Shown piece by piece: positions 47,270-59,605 of a stretch of DNA of 64,000 nt. How positions within the stretch are numbered: the first letter of the stretch is position 1; the number at the start of each line of letters is the position of its first letter. The stretch is taken from assembly GCF_963924675.1 (NCBI RefSeq), contig NC_089221.1, positions 86,858,296 to 86,922,295 on the forward strand. The letters are read 5' to 3'. The notes beneath the pieces are model-generated. The model saw only the letters and a program-made list of their open reading frames with translations. It ran no database searches and was not told the DNA's origin. A program made the position numbers and the translations under genes. Origin of the DNA: Phocoena phocoena. Lineage: Eukaryota > Chordata > Mammalia > Artiodactyla > Phocoenidae.

Positions 47270-47888
47270 CTGGGCTCTCACAGGATTTCTGATATTCTGC
47301 TGTTTGTAGCTCTGGATAGCATAAATCTCAGAACATACTCCTCTTCTTAGAACTCTCCAGTGGCTCCCCACTGCAACCAGAATAAATATATCAACTTATA
47401 TTCTGTTCTGCAAGCTACTACGTGTTCTGACTGATGCCTGAATCTCTGGTCTCATTTCTCTCCTTTCTTCCACTTAGTCATTACATTTCATTCCCACTGG
47501 CCTTTAGTGTATCCCTTAAACATGCTCAGGTATTTTATCCTGTGATTTTTTCATTTTGGGTTGTCCTTTTACTACTAGAGCTTCACAACCCTGGCTTCTT
47601 CTCATCTTTCAGGTCTCCAGAGAGACCTTATCCAATCACCATTGCTAAAGCAATTCCTCCATATACTTCTTTCCCCATGTTATTCTTTATTACATTGCTC
47701 ATCTCTTTTATTTTATAGCACATAGCAACAACTAAAATTTTATTTGTTAGTGTTTTTATTGTCTGTATTCTCCTCACCAGAATTTTAGCTCTAAGACCTA
47801 AGACTGAGGGCTCTATTTTGTTTACACAGTAGACACACAAAAAATTTTGTTCACATTGGACGGAAAATAAACCTACTACTATTAATGA
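47270..47888 (+). mobile_element. L2 LINE 3' portion
   Basis: Ordered L2 blocks: actctccagtggctccccac, ctgttctgcaagctactacg, ctgatgcctgaatctctgg, catcttTcaggtctcc-type block at 47605, ctcatctcttttattttata, tattctcctcaccagaattt, and gagggctctattttg. The 94-codon frame at 47434-47718 lies in it and is a shadow of decayed L2 coding sequence. Confidence 0.82.
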
Positions 47889-48309
47889 ATTAATTTATGA
47901 AATTAACAAAAGTTTCATATATACTCATGAAAATTTCCACTATTAAAATGACTATTAGAGTGAAGGGTAGGAGCGTAGACAAGAATAATGTCACCATAAA
48001 TTTTATTGGACTTACGGTTTATATAAGTACTTCCAATCCCTTATTTAGTCTAAAACACTAGTATAGTAATTTTAATTCCTAAATATGTTTTTGTATTTCT
48101 TTTTTTAAACTGTGTTATAAAAAAAGATGAAATGTGGTTTTGTTTGACAATTTTTGTAAGATGAAATGTGGTTTTCTTTGACAATTTTTGTAAGAGTTAG
48201 AGGTTCTGTCTCTCAAAAAGCAAATGTATTTAAATTTGAAATAAGTGCTTCTGATGACATTTAAAAGACAAAAATATAAAAAGACCTGGAATATGGGTAC
48301 TTAGGGGCA
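47889..48309. other. Unassigned, contains a 34-bp tandem duplication
   Basis: Nothing recognised apart from the duplicated unit at 48127-48194. Confidence 0.5.
48127..48194 (+). repeat. Two-copy 34-bp tandem repeat
   Basis: Units 48127-48160 and 48161-48194, each starting atgaaatgtggtttt and ending acaatttttgtaag. They differ at one base (tgtttg versus tctttg). Confidence 0.93.
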
Positions 48310-48470
48310 ATAATAACAAACATGTGTACATCTGCTGAGCTATGTGACAGGCACTCACAGTTCAACACTCTGTGAAGATATAAATTTAGTTAATTATCGA
48401 GGTCAGTAATCTCTTTCCTATTTCACAGTCTAGAAAACCAAGACATTGTAAAGAAAAGTAACAGAGTCAT
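48310..48470 (-). mobile_element. MIR-like SINE fragment, antisense
   Basis: agctatgtgacaggcactca near the left and cctatttcacagtctagaaaaccaag then agaaaagtaacagagtc near the right, in the order expected for a reversed MIR. Diverged; the young L1 at 48489 lies just beyond its end. Confidence 0.5.
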
Positions 48471-48488
48471 ATTTAAAGAGTTAATATG

Positions 48489-48843
48489 GGGAATAAAGAC
48501 ACAGACCTACTAGAGAATGGACTTGAGGATATGGAGCGGGGGAAGGGTAAGCTGTGACAAAGTGAGAGAGTGGCATGGACATATATACACTACCTAACGT
48601 AAAATAGATAGCTAGGGGAAAGCAGCCGCATAGAACAGGGAGATCAGCTCGGTGCTTTGTGACCATCTAGAGGGGTGGGATAGGGAGGGTGGGAGGGAGC
48701 GAGACACAAAAGAGAAGAGATATGGGAACATATGTATATGTATAACTGATTCACTTTGTTATAAAGCAGAAACTAACACACCATTGTAAAGCAGTTATAC
48801 TCCAATAAAGATGTTAAAAAAGTTTTTAAAAATTAAAAAAATG
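48489..48843 (+). mobile_element. 5'-truncated L1 3'UTR with target duplication
   Basis: Same 3'UTR as 30420-30745 (gagaatggacttgaggatat, agatagctaggggaaagcag, ctccaataaagatg), then an A-rich tail. Flanked by aagagttaatatg at 48476-48488 and 48844-48856. The minus-strand frame at 48481-48666 is non-coding. Confidence 0.94.
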
Positions 48844-48856
48844 AAGAGTTAATATG

Positions 48857-49515
48857 TGTTAGAACTGGTATCTGAAATTTCATAGGCTGATCTCAGAGGT
48901 TGAAAAGCTGATTTGAGAGTAAGAAAACTAAGAGAAAACATCCCCCATTTCCTTCAAAGAATAAAATCTTAAGAAATTAGTTTACTGACACAAATCATAA
49001 TAGTCTCTGCTGCCTTTTTTTATTCAAAATGTATGGAGTAATGTTTGCAGTTAAGTAAAAAACAAAACTCAGCTTCCTTTGCAAATGCAGAATTTAAACT
49101 CAATATAACCATGCACAATCCCTCTGCTATTGATGGCATATTTGGTGAATAGATTGCTTCTCTTTTCTATAAGCCATTTGAGTTTTTTCACTTGTTGCAC
49201 TGAGATGTTTAACTTTCAATTAAAATCCTGCTAAATTAAAATCCTATGTGAGCAATGGATCAATGTCTATAATTAATAAGTCATTGATAAATAACAGTTT
49301 TTGCCACCTCTAAATATTTCCTCATCAGTTCTATAGCAATATTATACTTAAATGCATATTTCTTCTGAATATTTTCCCTATATGGTACTGTGAATTAAGT
49401 TTAGCAACATAATTTACTCTTTATGTAATCATAAAATATTTTATTTTACAACATGTATTTCTTAATCTGTAACTCATATGGCCATATAACCACATAAAAC
49501 AGGGATGTGTGTGTA

Positions 49516-49550
<35 letters not shown>

Positions 49551-50699
49551 ATGTGTGTGTGTATTTCCTGTTCCTTTAGAGCTGTGAAAGCCACTAGTAT
49601 GTATGGTAGTGGATAGGAATGTAACCACATCACAAGCAAGTCCTTCTCTCCTATAATTCACTAAGCCTTACTTATTAAAGTTATTTAATAGAAATTTCTC
49701 ATTGATCTCTCAAAATGATTCCCTCCACTTTCCTTGAGAAGCTGACTGAAAACAAGAACAAGAGGACCTCACTCCATGCTAATTTATTTAAATTAAGCCT
49801 AAATGCTTATCTGTTAAATAGTGTGATACTACTTCTGCCAAAAAATTACCAGAATAAAAGCAAATTACATAAAATATGTAAATATTTGAAAATCAAAAAA
49901 GAAAATATAAAAATTGGCCCAGAGTACATAATTTGCCCAGTAATTATAATGCAGGTATACTAACTTAAATAAGATATTTTTTCTTTTCTCTATTAATTAG
50001 TCTATATTTTTGTATTCTTAGGTGTACTGCTTGAAGGTATATTCAACATCAAGTATACATATATGTATTCTATATATCATATCTTCATTATTCAAGATGA
50101 TTAACTTTGAAAATATGAGCTTTATTTTGTCTTACTTACAAGATCAGTCAATAGAACTTACCTTTTTTTCAGCCCTAGGTGGGAAGAGAAGGGGATAGGT
50201 AGGGAGGAAATAAAGTCCAAGAACAGAGGGTTTTTTCTGGCTCAAGCCTGAGTTTTTTTGGTAACAAGTCTGAGCATCTGCTAATCCAAGATCTCAGCAC
50301 TGATCCCCAAACAATGGTGGATTTACACTCTGGCCTCAATTTAACAAATCTGACAAATCAAAGTAAGGATACTAACATGGAATCAAGACAATTAATGATT
50401 ATAAAAATTGTTTAATTACTTTGAAGAAAATTAATTCTCTTAGTCTTTTTTAGGTTCAATTCCTAGAAACAGAGCCTGAGTCTGGGATTCTAGCACGTGA
50501 TATATAGGGAGAGTGTGTTTTGGAAAGCAATACAGTGAAGGGAAAAGAGTTGAGCAAGATTGTGGACCCAGAGAAAGCCTTTCCTTGGTCTGCTCCAAAG
50601 GACAGGATGACTTTTGAGCAAAAATCACACCCAAGAATTGTCCTAAATTTTCACCCCTTGGGCCATTCCCTTGCAGGAATGCAGAGACCCAGGAAAGCA
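48857..50699. other. Mostly unassigned, with a TG array
   Basis: No gene recognised. 50440-50690 contains frames of 81 and 114 codons on opposite strands with no motif; its wording (cctagaaacagagcctgagt) hints at an old interspersed repeat that I cannot name. Confidence 0.45.
49506..49563. repeat. (TG)n microsatellite
   Basis: TG dinucleotides with interruptions gtatgcg and ttgcatg. Minus-strand His/Thr frames across it are artefacts. Confidence 0.95.
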
Positions 50700-50865
50700 A
50701 TTTCCTTAAACCTAGTACTTGTGACCAACACCAACAGCAATACAGGAAACTTAGTAGAAATGTGAATTCTAATTCTTCACTCAAGATCTGGAAGTGGAAT
50801 CTGTGTTTTTACATTCCTTCTAGAATATTCTCATGTCCCCTAGAAGTTGAGAACCTTTGGCCTAG
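50700..50865 (+). mobile_element. MER5-like hAT MITE
   Basis: gaaacttagtagaaatgtga, then attctaattcttcactcaag, ggaatctgtgtttttacatt and gaagttgagaacctttgg follow the MER5 order. Diverged; the left boundary is uncertain. Confidence 0.6.
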
Positions 50866-51467
50866 AGCAATTCCTTTGGTAATTCTACAGGAAAAGAAAA
50901 GCTATTTTGAGCCAGTAGCAGCTCAACTTACAGCAGATAGATTAATTTGTCTGGTGAAAGGGATCTGCATGAGGCACTAAAAGCATCCACTAAACTTTCT
51001 ACATATTGTCACCTATTATTTTTTTATTTTACAGAAAACAATATTGAGGAAACTGTGGATGAAGACATGAAAAGAGAACCTCACAGAATAAGAAATGTAT
51101 TATCAGTAAGAACTACATCAACTATACGACATCTCTATCAGCCACCATTTTCTGTTACACTACTATCTTTCCAAAAATGTTTGAAACATTTAACAGTTGA
51201 ATTAGCCATTGAAGGAAACACAGACAGCATTCAGTGATTACAGAAAAACATTTTGAAATGGAGAGGGAATAAATAACAATCAATTTTAAGGATAGCTAAA
51301 CCTCAACTAAAATGTAGTCCCCAGCCAAAACTAAGCGTTATACACACATATCCACAAAAAGACCTTACAAACTTCTAAATGTATGACTTTATTTATACAA
51401 TGGGTTTAAAGAAAATAACTCTTAAACAGGCTAATATTCTCTTTGAAATCAATACAATTTTCTATAC
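50866..51467. other. No recognisable feature
   Basis: A 96-codon plus-strand frame at 50947-51237 follows a pyrimidine run ending in acag near 51034, but lacks any known domain and any partner exon. See rejected items. Confidence 0.5.
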
Positions 51468-51625
51468 AAGAGGAAGGAAGGAAAGAAGAAAGGAAGGGAG
51501 GAAGAAAGGAAGGGAGGGAGGGAGAGAGGGAGGAAGCACAAAGAAAGAGAAAGACAGAAAATAAGAAAGAAACAAAAAAGAAAGGAAGGAAGAGAGAAAG
51601 AGAGAGAGAGAAGAGAGAAAGGGAA
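51468..51625. repeat. GGAA/GA purine-rich array
   Basis: About 155 bp of almost pure purines in GGAA, GGGA, AGAA and GA units. All purines lie on the plus strand. Plus-strand Arg/Lys/Glu frames across it are artefacts. Confidence 0.95.
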
Positions 51626-51962
51626 ATTAGTTTATCCTAGCCAGTGTTTTTACTTACACAGGAAACAGGATAGGCCTCACTACCTTGGCAGTTTTCTTGT
51701 GTGCTACAACACAATTAGCGGTCAGTAAGAAAATTTTAAAAACTGGATATTCTTCTGAAAGATTTAAGATAAGCAAAAAAATGTGTGTTTCCTTTTTCCA
51801 AAGGGTTTTCATACAGGTTCTCTGGTTCATCTCAAGTAATTACCTTTTTGCCCACACCACTGTCATCTGTTAATTCAGATGGCTATCTAATTCAGATCTC
51901 TTTTCAAGCAGTAATTCCACATGGAAGACATATCTCACCCTCCAGACAAAGCCGGCTCTCTT
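51626..51962. other. No recognisable feature
   Basis: Short unassigned stretch ending at the SINE target site. Confidence 0.5.
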
Positions 51963-51979
51963 AAAGCATGTGCTCATTG

Positions 51980-52182
51980 GGCTTCCCTGGTGGCGCAGTG
52001 CTTGAGAGTCTGCCTGCCGATGCAAGGGACACGGGTTCGTGCCCTGGTCTGGGAAGATCCCACATGCCATGGAGTGGCTAGGCCTGTGAACCATGGCCAC
52101 TGAGCCTGCGTGCCCAGAGCCTGTGCTCCGCAACGGGAGAGGCCACAATAGTGAGAGGCCCGCGTACCACACACACACAAAA
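51980..52182 (+). mobile_element. CHR-type SINE
   Basis: Head gggcttccctggtggcgcag, body with gggttcgtgccctggtctgg, and a tail with a CA run before the A tail, as in the copy at 12103. Perfect target duplication aaagcatgtgctcattg at 51963-51979 and 52183-52199. Confidence 0.96.
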
Positions 52183-52199
52183 AAAGCATGTGCTCATTG

Positions 52200-52960
52200 T
52201 ACAATGGACCATTCATCTGGGGCATTTATATTTGCTAGAATTTTAAATCAACTTGTGAATATTTTATTAATATCTATGTTGTCTATGAGACTCTAAGCTC
52301 CAGTATGACTCCAGGTAAGAAGTATGACTCTTTTTGGCTCATCACTGTGTCCCAAGTAAGGTCAGATTCCATTTTATACATAATAAATATAAAATTAGGA
52401 GTAAAAAATATACACAAACATTTTAAATTTTAAAAATAGAAAAAAATAAATACATTTAGTAGAACATCACAGAATGCAAAAAAGAAAAAAATCCAGACCA
52501 GCTTCTGACACCATGTATTTAAAACCATGTTTATCTCCCACTGCCCATCAAATTTATTCATATCAAGATATTGCCTCTGGCACTACATCTTTGTGGCATG
52601 AATTCTGGGTAATTGATACAGGTTGGGAGAATTTTCCTAGGAAACTATTCTTGTACAAGGATACCTAGCAAAAACTGAACTGTGTAGAAATGACAGTGTA
52701 TCACTTCAACTTTTTCCTTAGTTAGATCCCCATATATCCCTAGCCAACCCAATGCTACTCATAAAGAGAAGTATAGTGGACAGAAAATCAGAGTGGTTAA
52801 AAGACAGCAGTCTTTCCTGAGTGGAAATCAGAATGGAAAAAGATTTCAGTCATATTTCTGCAAAATTTATGAAAATGACATGAATCCATTGCTGAACAAT
52901 TCCCAGAGCCTTGGATAAGGTCTTAGAGAGGTGAGGCACCCCAATCAGGTGAGAGGTCTA
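52200..52960. other. No recognisable feature
   Basis: AT-rich, one 64-codon frame (52474-52668) without motif. Confidence 0.5.
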
Positions 52961-52964
52961 GAGA

Positions 52965-53070
52965 CTTAAGCTTCTTTATCTTCCCAATAAATCTGCCTCT
53001 TATCATTAGCTTCATGTACAATGCCCACTCCATGGTAGGTTGTCAATAAATATTTGTTAAATAAAAGTCA
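52965..53070 (+). mobile_element. L2/MIR-type 3' tail fragment
   Basis: atgcccactccatggtaggt followed by tgtcaataaatatttgttaaa is the shared 3' terminus of L2 and MIR elements. The upstream part is too diverged to decide between them. Confidence 0.55.
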
Positions 53071-53874
53071 AATGATAGCAATGTCTTATTGCCCCATCTC
53101 TTTCCTAAAGCACCAATCAAATAATATAGTGTTTAAGCACTAAAATTTAATTCAGAACAATTACTATTTTGCATGCTATACTGTTTCCCAACGGGGGTTT
53201 CATATTTCCAAGTAAGTAGTTTGAGTCTAATGACTTACGCAAGCACATTGATAGATAACTTTGGAAAATATTTCTTTCTAGCACAAGATTATTCAAGATT
53301 TCTAAGAAGTTAGTACTGTCTTTTATTGAGAAATAAGAAAATGATATAATTAGTTTTAAAAACTAATAAGGGTATTTTGCCTCATGGGGTTTATATTATC
53401 ATCTTCTAAGGATGACTTATTCTGACACATTCCATATCTTCACAACAAGCTGAAAATCAATCCAATAGAGTTAGCTGTGATTACAAAAACAAACAAAATG
53501 GAGCTGACATCCGTAAAAAGGATTCTTAGCACTCATATTCAGAAACTTTTAACCTAAGTTCTATTATAAGAGCTCCCACATAAGAAACTAACTCAAATTA
53601 TGTTTTTGAGGGGGAAAATAAAGAAAATAAATTTTGGAAAATGATATTCATGGATCTCTCACGTTTATTCATTTATTGTGAGTAAAATGCCAATTGGACT
53701 TTTTTTCCAGATTATCTTTTTAAGGATCTTTGTATAGCAAACAGTCTTGGAAGATAGAAATAGTGTCTCCCTCCAAAGCAAATGATAGTCATGTTTATTG
53801 TCAATTACAAAAAAAAAAATTCAGTCTATGAGCAGGGCTCTTCTATAATAACATAACCCACTGGGTATGGAGGT

Positions 53875-54225
53875 CTAATGTAGCCTGGCCCACACTGTCC
53901 TGTAGAACTCAGGCTCTGATCCAGAAGTCTCGAGTCTTCTATCAACATCTATGAAACTGTGGCAAGCTAACTTGTTTAGGCACTTCATAGTTCTTGACAG
54001 CAAGTCAAAATGAAATTTTGAATAAAAGGATGGGGGGCATGTATGTATAATTCTCAAGAACCCACTTGCCATATGGGATATGATTTCCACTGAATATAAA
54101 GAGTAGGGGCCAAGTGGTGGATAATCCTGAGCAAGAACCTGATATGTTCCTAAACATCTGAATCCACTGTTTCTAGAACACCAGGGACAATCATAAACTG
54201 GATTCCAGGTTATGACATTTGCCAA
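53875..54225 (-). other. 116-codon open frame of unknown origin
   Basis: Minus-strand frame starting MANVITWNPVYDCPWCSRNS and ending PEFYRTVWARLH. It has two close Cys (CPWC), no signal peptide and no domain that I know. It is the longest frame here not explained by L1, SINE or simple repeat. The base composition is slightly richer in G+C than its neighbours. It could be a decayed retroelement or chance; a gene is not supported. Confidence 0.2.
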
Positions 54226-56354
54226 GCTAACTAAGAGTGAAAATAATTTTCAAAATATAATATTTATAAATGTTAATGAGAAGCCTGGATTGATTCAGTT
54301 AAGGGTTTAAATTTTTAAAAAGCCTAATTGTTTCCCCCTACAATATATATCTTTCACATTACTGGAGAAACTAATGATATCTCATCATCATCATGTTATG
54401 AGCTCAAGAAAAAGGATAAGAAAGTAGCAGATACTTTTACTTGTAATATTTTACAAGGCCCTTACAAAAATTCAATATATGGCAATGCACATAAACATGC
54501 ACATACATCTGTACATGGACATGTGCACACATGTGCAAACACATACACACAAAGAAGGTGGAATCAGCTATTATAAATTCCTAGGCAGCCTGTTTCACGT
54601 CCCTTCATAATCAAGGCAATTGTCTAAATTCTCAAGCAGAAGGTATGAACAAACTTTACCATAAACTCATGAGTACTTTTTTTAATTTGAAGTTTTTAAT
54701 TCCATGTTTCTACTTTCCACTCTCATTTGTGATGATAACCAGTACGCAGGTAAACCAATACTATTTTATAGTCCAAAGTATAGGCAACAGGTGATAATAC
54801 TACTTGATCCTTGCTTGCTGGTTACTGTGGTAAGAATATATTTGCTTTAATTTAACAAGTGTTTGGACTTATTTGTCATACAGTCTTTTAGTATTACAGA
54901 AATTATTATATGATCTTAGACAGTTTTATTGGAAAAGGGGCTCTAAATAAGCCAAGGAGTTGACCAGCGGATCCCCCAGCTACCCAGTCCATTGATTGGC
55001 TTCATTCTTGCACAGATATGCCAGCTCATCAAATGGGAGCCCCTAGGCAAGAAAAGATATACTGAGTGACTACTAGTGCCACCATATCCTGGGCCCCATC
55101 TTTGACAATAAGTGTGTTCCTGAACAAAAAGTATTCTTTTATTAAAAGTATTAAAAGCAATCAATATCAAATATTTCTCTTTTTATGTGGTAGTTGTTTG
55201 GGATCATTATTGTTGCATTTTGCCAAACTATAAGAGGATAGGGAGTCTAGATGGCTGGAGGGCAGGAAGCATGTAAAATATTAAGAGCTAGGCCTATTCA
55301 ATTAGCAAACAGACTGAATAAGACAACTATTCTGGGACAAAAGAAATTTTTCCATATAAATCATCATAATAAAAATAGTATGTTTGCTTGTCTTTGACTT
55401 CTGTATATATATGTCTCCTCAAGAATATGTGGAAGTTATAAACATCTGTTCCCGAATTCATTGTCTATATCCTGGCCATTTCATTCTTAATCTCCCACCC
55501 TTAGCTATACTGCTTAAAATCACCACAATGAAAAAGACATGAGAGAGTCAAATGAGCAAATGGAAGAAGTTACCCAGTAATTCTTACCATCTTGATTTTC
55601 TGGTTGTTTCCTTCAGAGACCCAAAAATGGTAGATTAGATTTCTCTCTTCTCACTTTATTATTTAAGAGTGACACCTATGTCCATATCCCCCAAGCAACG
55701 TTATAGAGACCTTTAAACTAGGGAATGTAACTGAGGCTGTATATTCAAGAACAGCAAAGTAGTAACAATATTCTCATTTTTGATTGAGTAGTTTGCAATG
55801 TGGGGACACTAGGGACTAAATTATTCCCAACTGAGAGCTCCATCTTGATCAGAAATAATTCTATTGGAACATTTACTCACAATATGTCTGGTGAACTAGA
55901 AAACAATCCTAAAATCCCTTTCAAATGCTAAGATAGAATGAATCCACATATACTCTTTAAGAAATAGTAGATTCTTTGTGACTTGGAACAAAATGGCTTT
56001 CTTCTCTTGGTACTCAATTAGCTGTCAAATACCAATGATAAAGGAAGAAGGAAGAGATAGGATATACAAATCCAAACAGAAAATAATCAAAAAGACTTTG
56101 TTGCTGAAGAGTAATAGATATTTTTGTTTCTGTTGTTATAGTTTTTTAGCTCATATTTATTTTCGCATTTATGGCTTCCTTAGACCAATATTAAAATCAA
56201 TTTATATTTTCTGAGTACATTTCAATAGGTAACCAGAAATATTCTTAGTGGAATAGATTAAAAAGCCTGGTGTTTAAAGTGAGTGAACAAAATTCAATAG
56301 TTGGTATTTCTCAAAGCAAATTTCATTAAATTTGTATATTTAAGTCATTGGGGG

Positions 56355-56381
56355 ATTACTAAAAATGTAATTTTTAGTAAT
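56355..56381. repeat. Perfect 12-bp inverted repeat
   Basis: attactaaaaat, loop gta, atttttagtaat. A further gtaattt and actaaaaatgt follow within 30 bp, so the site is locally repetitive. Confidence 0.88.
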
Positions 56382-57299
56382 GTAATTTAGACATACTAAA
56401 AATGTCTCATGGGAAATATCCCAGAATTTCCTTACCACCTTTTCTGGAACTATGGATCAAGTATTTTCATTTTAATGTATTACCCAGTTGATTCTTAACT
56501 ATACTAAACGTTGGCTATCTATATGTTCACATGATGCAGAATCAACATCATTTACTTCTAAAAACTAGACTAAATCATTGTTAGTCTAATAGTCAACAAA
56601 TTTAATAATTATATTCTAAACATATTTCAACTAAATTCATTAATTGACTCACTCATTTATTTTTTCCACAATTATTGAATGTCTACTATGTGTTACACAC
56701 TAATGTTAAGCATTGGAAATAAGAAAGTGAGAAAGATAAGGTCACTGTAAATAACAGAGTTCTACTAAAAAAACAGAGACATTAATCAAAAAATGTAATG
56801 TCACAATGTGAACAGGAGACAGGTTTATATATAGAGACAGGTATGTTTTAAGAAAGTTTAACCAATAGTGTGATTTGACCTTGTCAGAGAGGTTAACCTA
56901 ATCCTCCCTGTGAAAGTGATGATCAAACTGAAATACAAAGAATGCATAATGACTAAACAGACAAAAAAGGATTTGAGGGGATATTAGTCTAGGCCCAAAA
57001 AAATCAGACTGTGCAAAGTCATGTGTTAGTAGAGGGCATGGAACTTTCATGAAAGAAGAAAAAGACTACCGTGGTTTGTACAGAGAGCAAAGGAAAACAT
57101 AATCATGATTATCATAGATTAAACTATAGATGTTGGTAGAAGCCAGAGTAGGCTGGTCCTTTTTATTCCTTGTTGCGGTGTTGAGTTTGTATTCTAGATG
57201 TCATTGGTAGCTATCCAAAAATTACACAGATGACATGACCTGATTGCTTCACAAAAAAAATATTTGCAGATGCAGAATGGAAAAAATACTAAGAAGAGA

Positions 57300-57715
57300 A
57301 GTATCAGTTTTTGCTGCACAAGAAACCACCAAAAACTTAATAGCTTAAACAGTCATTATTTAGTGCAAAATTCTGTGGGTCAGTAATTTACACTGGACTC
57401 AGCTGGGCTTGCTCATGCATGTGCAGTCATCTGCCAGTCAGCTAGATGGCTCTATTTCTAGAGGTTGGTTGTCTGTTGGCTGGTTTAACTGTAGTGATTG
57501 AATTATGCACGATTCACCATCCAACAGGCTAGCTAAGGCTTTGTCACATGATGTCAATGGAAGGGATCTCAAGAAAATAAAGAAAAGACAAGCCTGACTA
57601 TACAAGTGTTTTTCAAGGCTCTCTTTGTGTATGCCAACTAAAGAATGTTGCTCACTATCTGGTTCTACAAGAATGAAGTAACTAGCCACTGCAGTTCACT
57701 GACCTTCAACACACC
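57300..57715. mobile_element. Ancient mammalian repeat, family unknown
   Basis: tttttgctgcacaagaaacc, aacttaatagcttaaacagt, ttctgtgggtcagtaattt and actcagctgggcttgctcat follow a dispersed repeat that I recognise by wording but cannot name with confidence. Non-coding; an 83-codon minus-strand frame lies in it. Confidence 0.5.
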
Positions 57716-58049
57716 CTGAAAGTTCAGGGTGGAGATCAGGAATGAGGCACTCTGTGCTCTGGGAAAAACTGGCAAGAACAGACCATCAGATAGTTAGATA
57801 TTTACAGGAAACAATTTTATGAAACCTATTTCTTGCATCTTCTCATACCTAGAAAAGCATTAAAATCATTAATGGAGACATCTGCTCCTCTTGACTATCA
57901 GCAACCTTCTACAGAGATGTGTGCTTGATTGCACGTATCCTCTTCACCAAAATCATATATATACTGATCACCCCCCAAATTTTCAGAGCAGTTCCTCAGA
58001 GCTATCTGACAGATTGTCTCCAGACTATAGTCCTCAGTAAGCCCCCAAT
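57716..58049. other. No recognisable feature
   Basis: Short unassigned stretch up to the SINE target site. Confidence 0.5.
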
Positions 58050-58062
58050 AAAACTGAACTCA

Positions 58063-58270
58063 GGGGCTTCCCTGGTGGCTCAGTGGTTGAGAGTCCGCCT
58101 GCTGATGCAGGGGACACAGGTTCGTGCCCCGGTCCGCGAAGATCCCACATGCCGCGGAGCGGCTGGGCCTGTGAGCCATGGCCGCTGAGCCTGTGTGTCC
58201 GGAGCCTGTGCTCCGCAACGGGAGAGGCCACAACAGTGAGAGGCCAGCGTACCGAAAAGGAAAAAATTAA
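58063..58270 (+). mobile_element. CHR-type SINE (young-looking)
   Basis: Very close to consensus: gggcttccctggtggctcag, gggacacaggttcgtgcccc, atgccgcggagcggctgggc, gagaggccacaacagtgaga. Perfect target duplication aaaactgaactca at 58050-58062 and 58271-58283. Frames through it are artefacts. Confidence 0.97.
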
Positions 58271-58283
58271 AAAACTGAACTCA

Positions 58284-59394
58284 CAGCTCTCAGGTTGTGT
58301 GTTTTTTCAGTTGACATGAAGTAACCAAATTAAATCACATGCCAAAACCCAGAGTTAGAATGAGAGAGCACAGAAAAATTACATGGCAAGGGGGTATGAA
58401 TAAAAAAATTTATTGTGGCTATGTTTCTAATCTACCATAGCAGGAAACAGTGGACACAAGTTATGAGGTGACTGCTAAACACCAGTTACATGACTTGTAT
58501 TGGGGAGTGCCCACAGTTTTCCTCCTAGACTTGAGAGATATGCAGAAAAAAAAAAAAAAGTAGTAGAACTTGATAACTGGATTGGATACAGGGAGTGAGA
58601 GTAAATAACTATTAAGAAAAAGAGTCTACATTTATGTTTTGCACAGCTACAGACTTGATTGTACCACTCATGAGATAGAAAGGTCTATAAGACCATGTTT
58701 GTGATTTTAAATGCATATTGAAATGAGTTGGCTTGAAACTTCAAAGATGAATTAAATAGGCCTCTGGAACTCATTAAATATGGGTATAAAATTCTTACTA
58801 AAGGTCAGACTTTTGATAAAACTTTTGTAATCCATTAGTAGATACAGTGAAATTGAAGCTTTGTATGTGTTTGACATCAGTTACAATGTTAAAATAGATT
58901 GAGAAAATAAGAGTGTCTAGGCTTTCATCTCGAAGAAATCTAATGACAAGTAGGAAAATGAATGCCAAACAAAGACAAAGCAGCAATCAGAAAGAAAGGA
59001 GGAAATCCAGGTGTTTTTGTTTTAGGAACCTCCTGAATAGAATATTCCAGAAGGAGAAGTGATCAACATCTTCAAAACTGCTGAAGAAATGAAAAATTAG
59101 AATTTCCCATTGGACTTAAGCACCTGGGATTTTAGCACAACCTGCTTTGGGTGAATGTGGGGTGAAGAAATTAGATTGGCAAGCACTAAAGTATAGGGAG
59201 GTAAAGAAAGCGATACAGTAACTTCCAGGAAAATGTGGTATATATGTATACACACACATAATACACACAATGTGGGCTTTTATGGTTTTATAGAACTACC
59301 ATAATGAAGAGAAGCGTTGAGGGATATGATGAGAATAGATTCAGAGTAGGTGATAAGAGAAGAGACTTAATAATGTATCATATTAACAGCATTT
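58284..59394. other. No recognisable feature
   Basis: AT-rich with an A run near 58547-58559 and no gene. A short CA patch occurs at 59250-59270. Confidence 0.5.
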
Positions 59395-59605
59395 AACATT
59401 TAAAATGGACTTTTCCTAGATATAATGTAATTTCTTCTTCCTCACAAATTTATTAGAAGTTGGGCAAGTAAGGTCTACCTTTATTTACTGATACAGAAGC
59501 AGACTAATTGCTTTTGCCCAATATCATAACGCAGGTAAATTTCTGAAATGACCACAGTTCTTTAGACTAATAATACAAATCTCTTTCCATTATACAGTGT
59601 TTTCT
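59395..59605 (-). mobile_element. MIR-like SINE, antisense
   Basis: Reversed MIR order: ataatgtaatttcttcttcc, tactgatacagaagcagac, ttgcccaatatcataacgca, and ctctttccattatacagtg at the right. Diverged. Confidence 0.6.

Larger units (their letters stand above)
53071..57299. other. Mostly unassigned, no gene called
   Basis: AT-rich. Contains a 116-codon minus-strand frame (53875-54225), a 75-codon minus-strand frame (54943-55170) and a perfect 12-bp hairpin (56355-56381). 56655-56720 resembles a widespread old mammalian repeat (attgaatgtctactatgtgt) but is too short to name. Confidence 0.45.

Noticed and set aside
51034..51110. Possible exon: pyrimidine run ending in acag, then an open stretch with NNIEETVDEDMKREP
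   Set aside because: No matching donor, neighbouring exon or known domain. The acag-gaggaaact wording is also compatible with a MIR or L2 relic.
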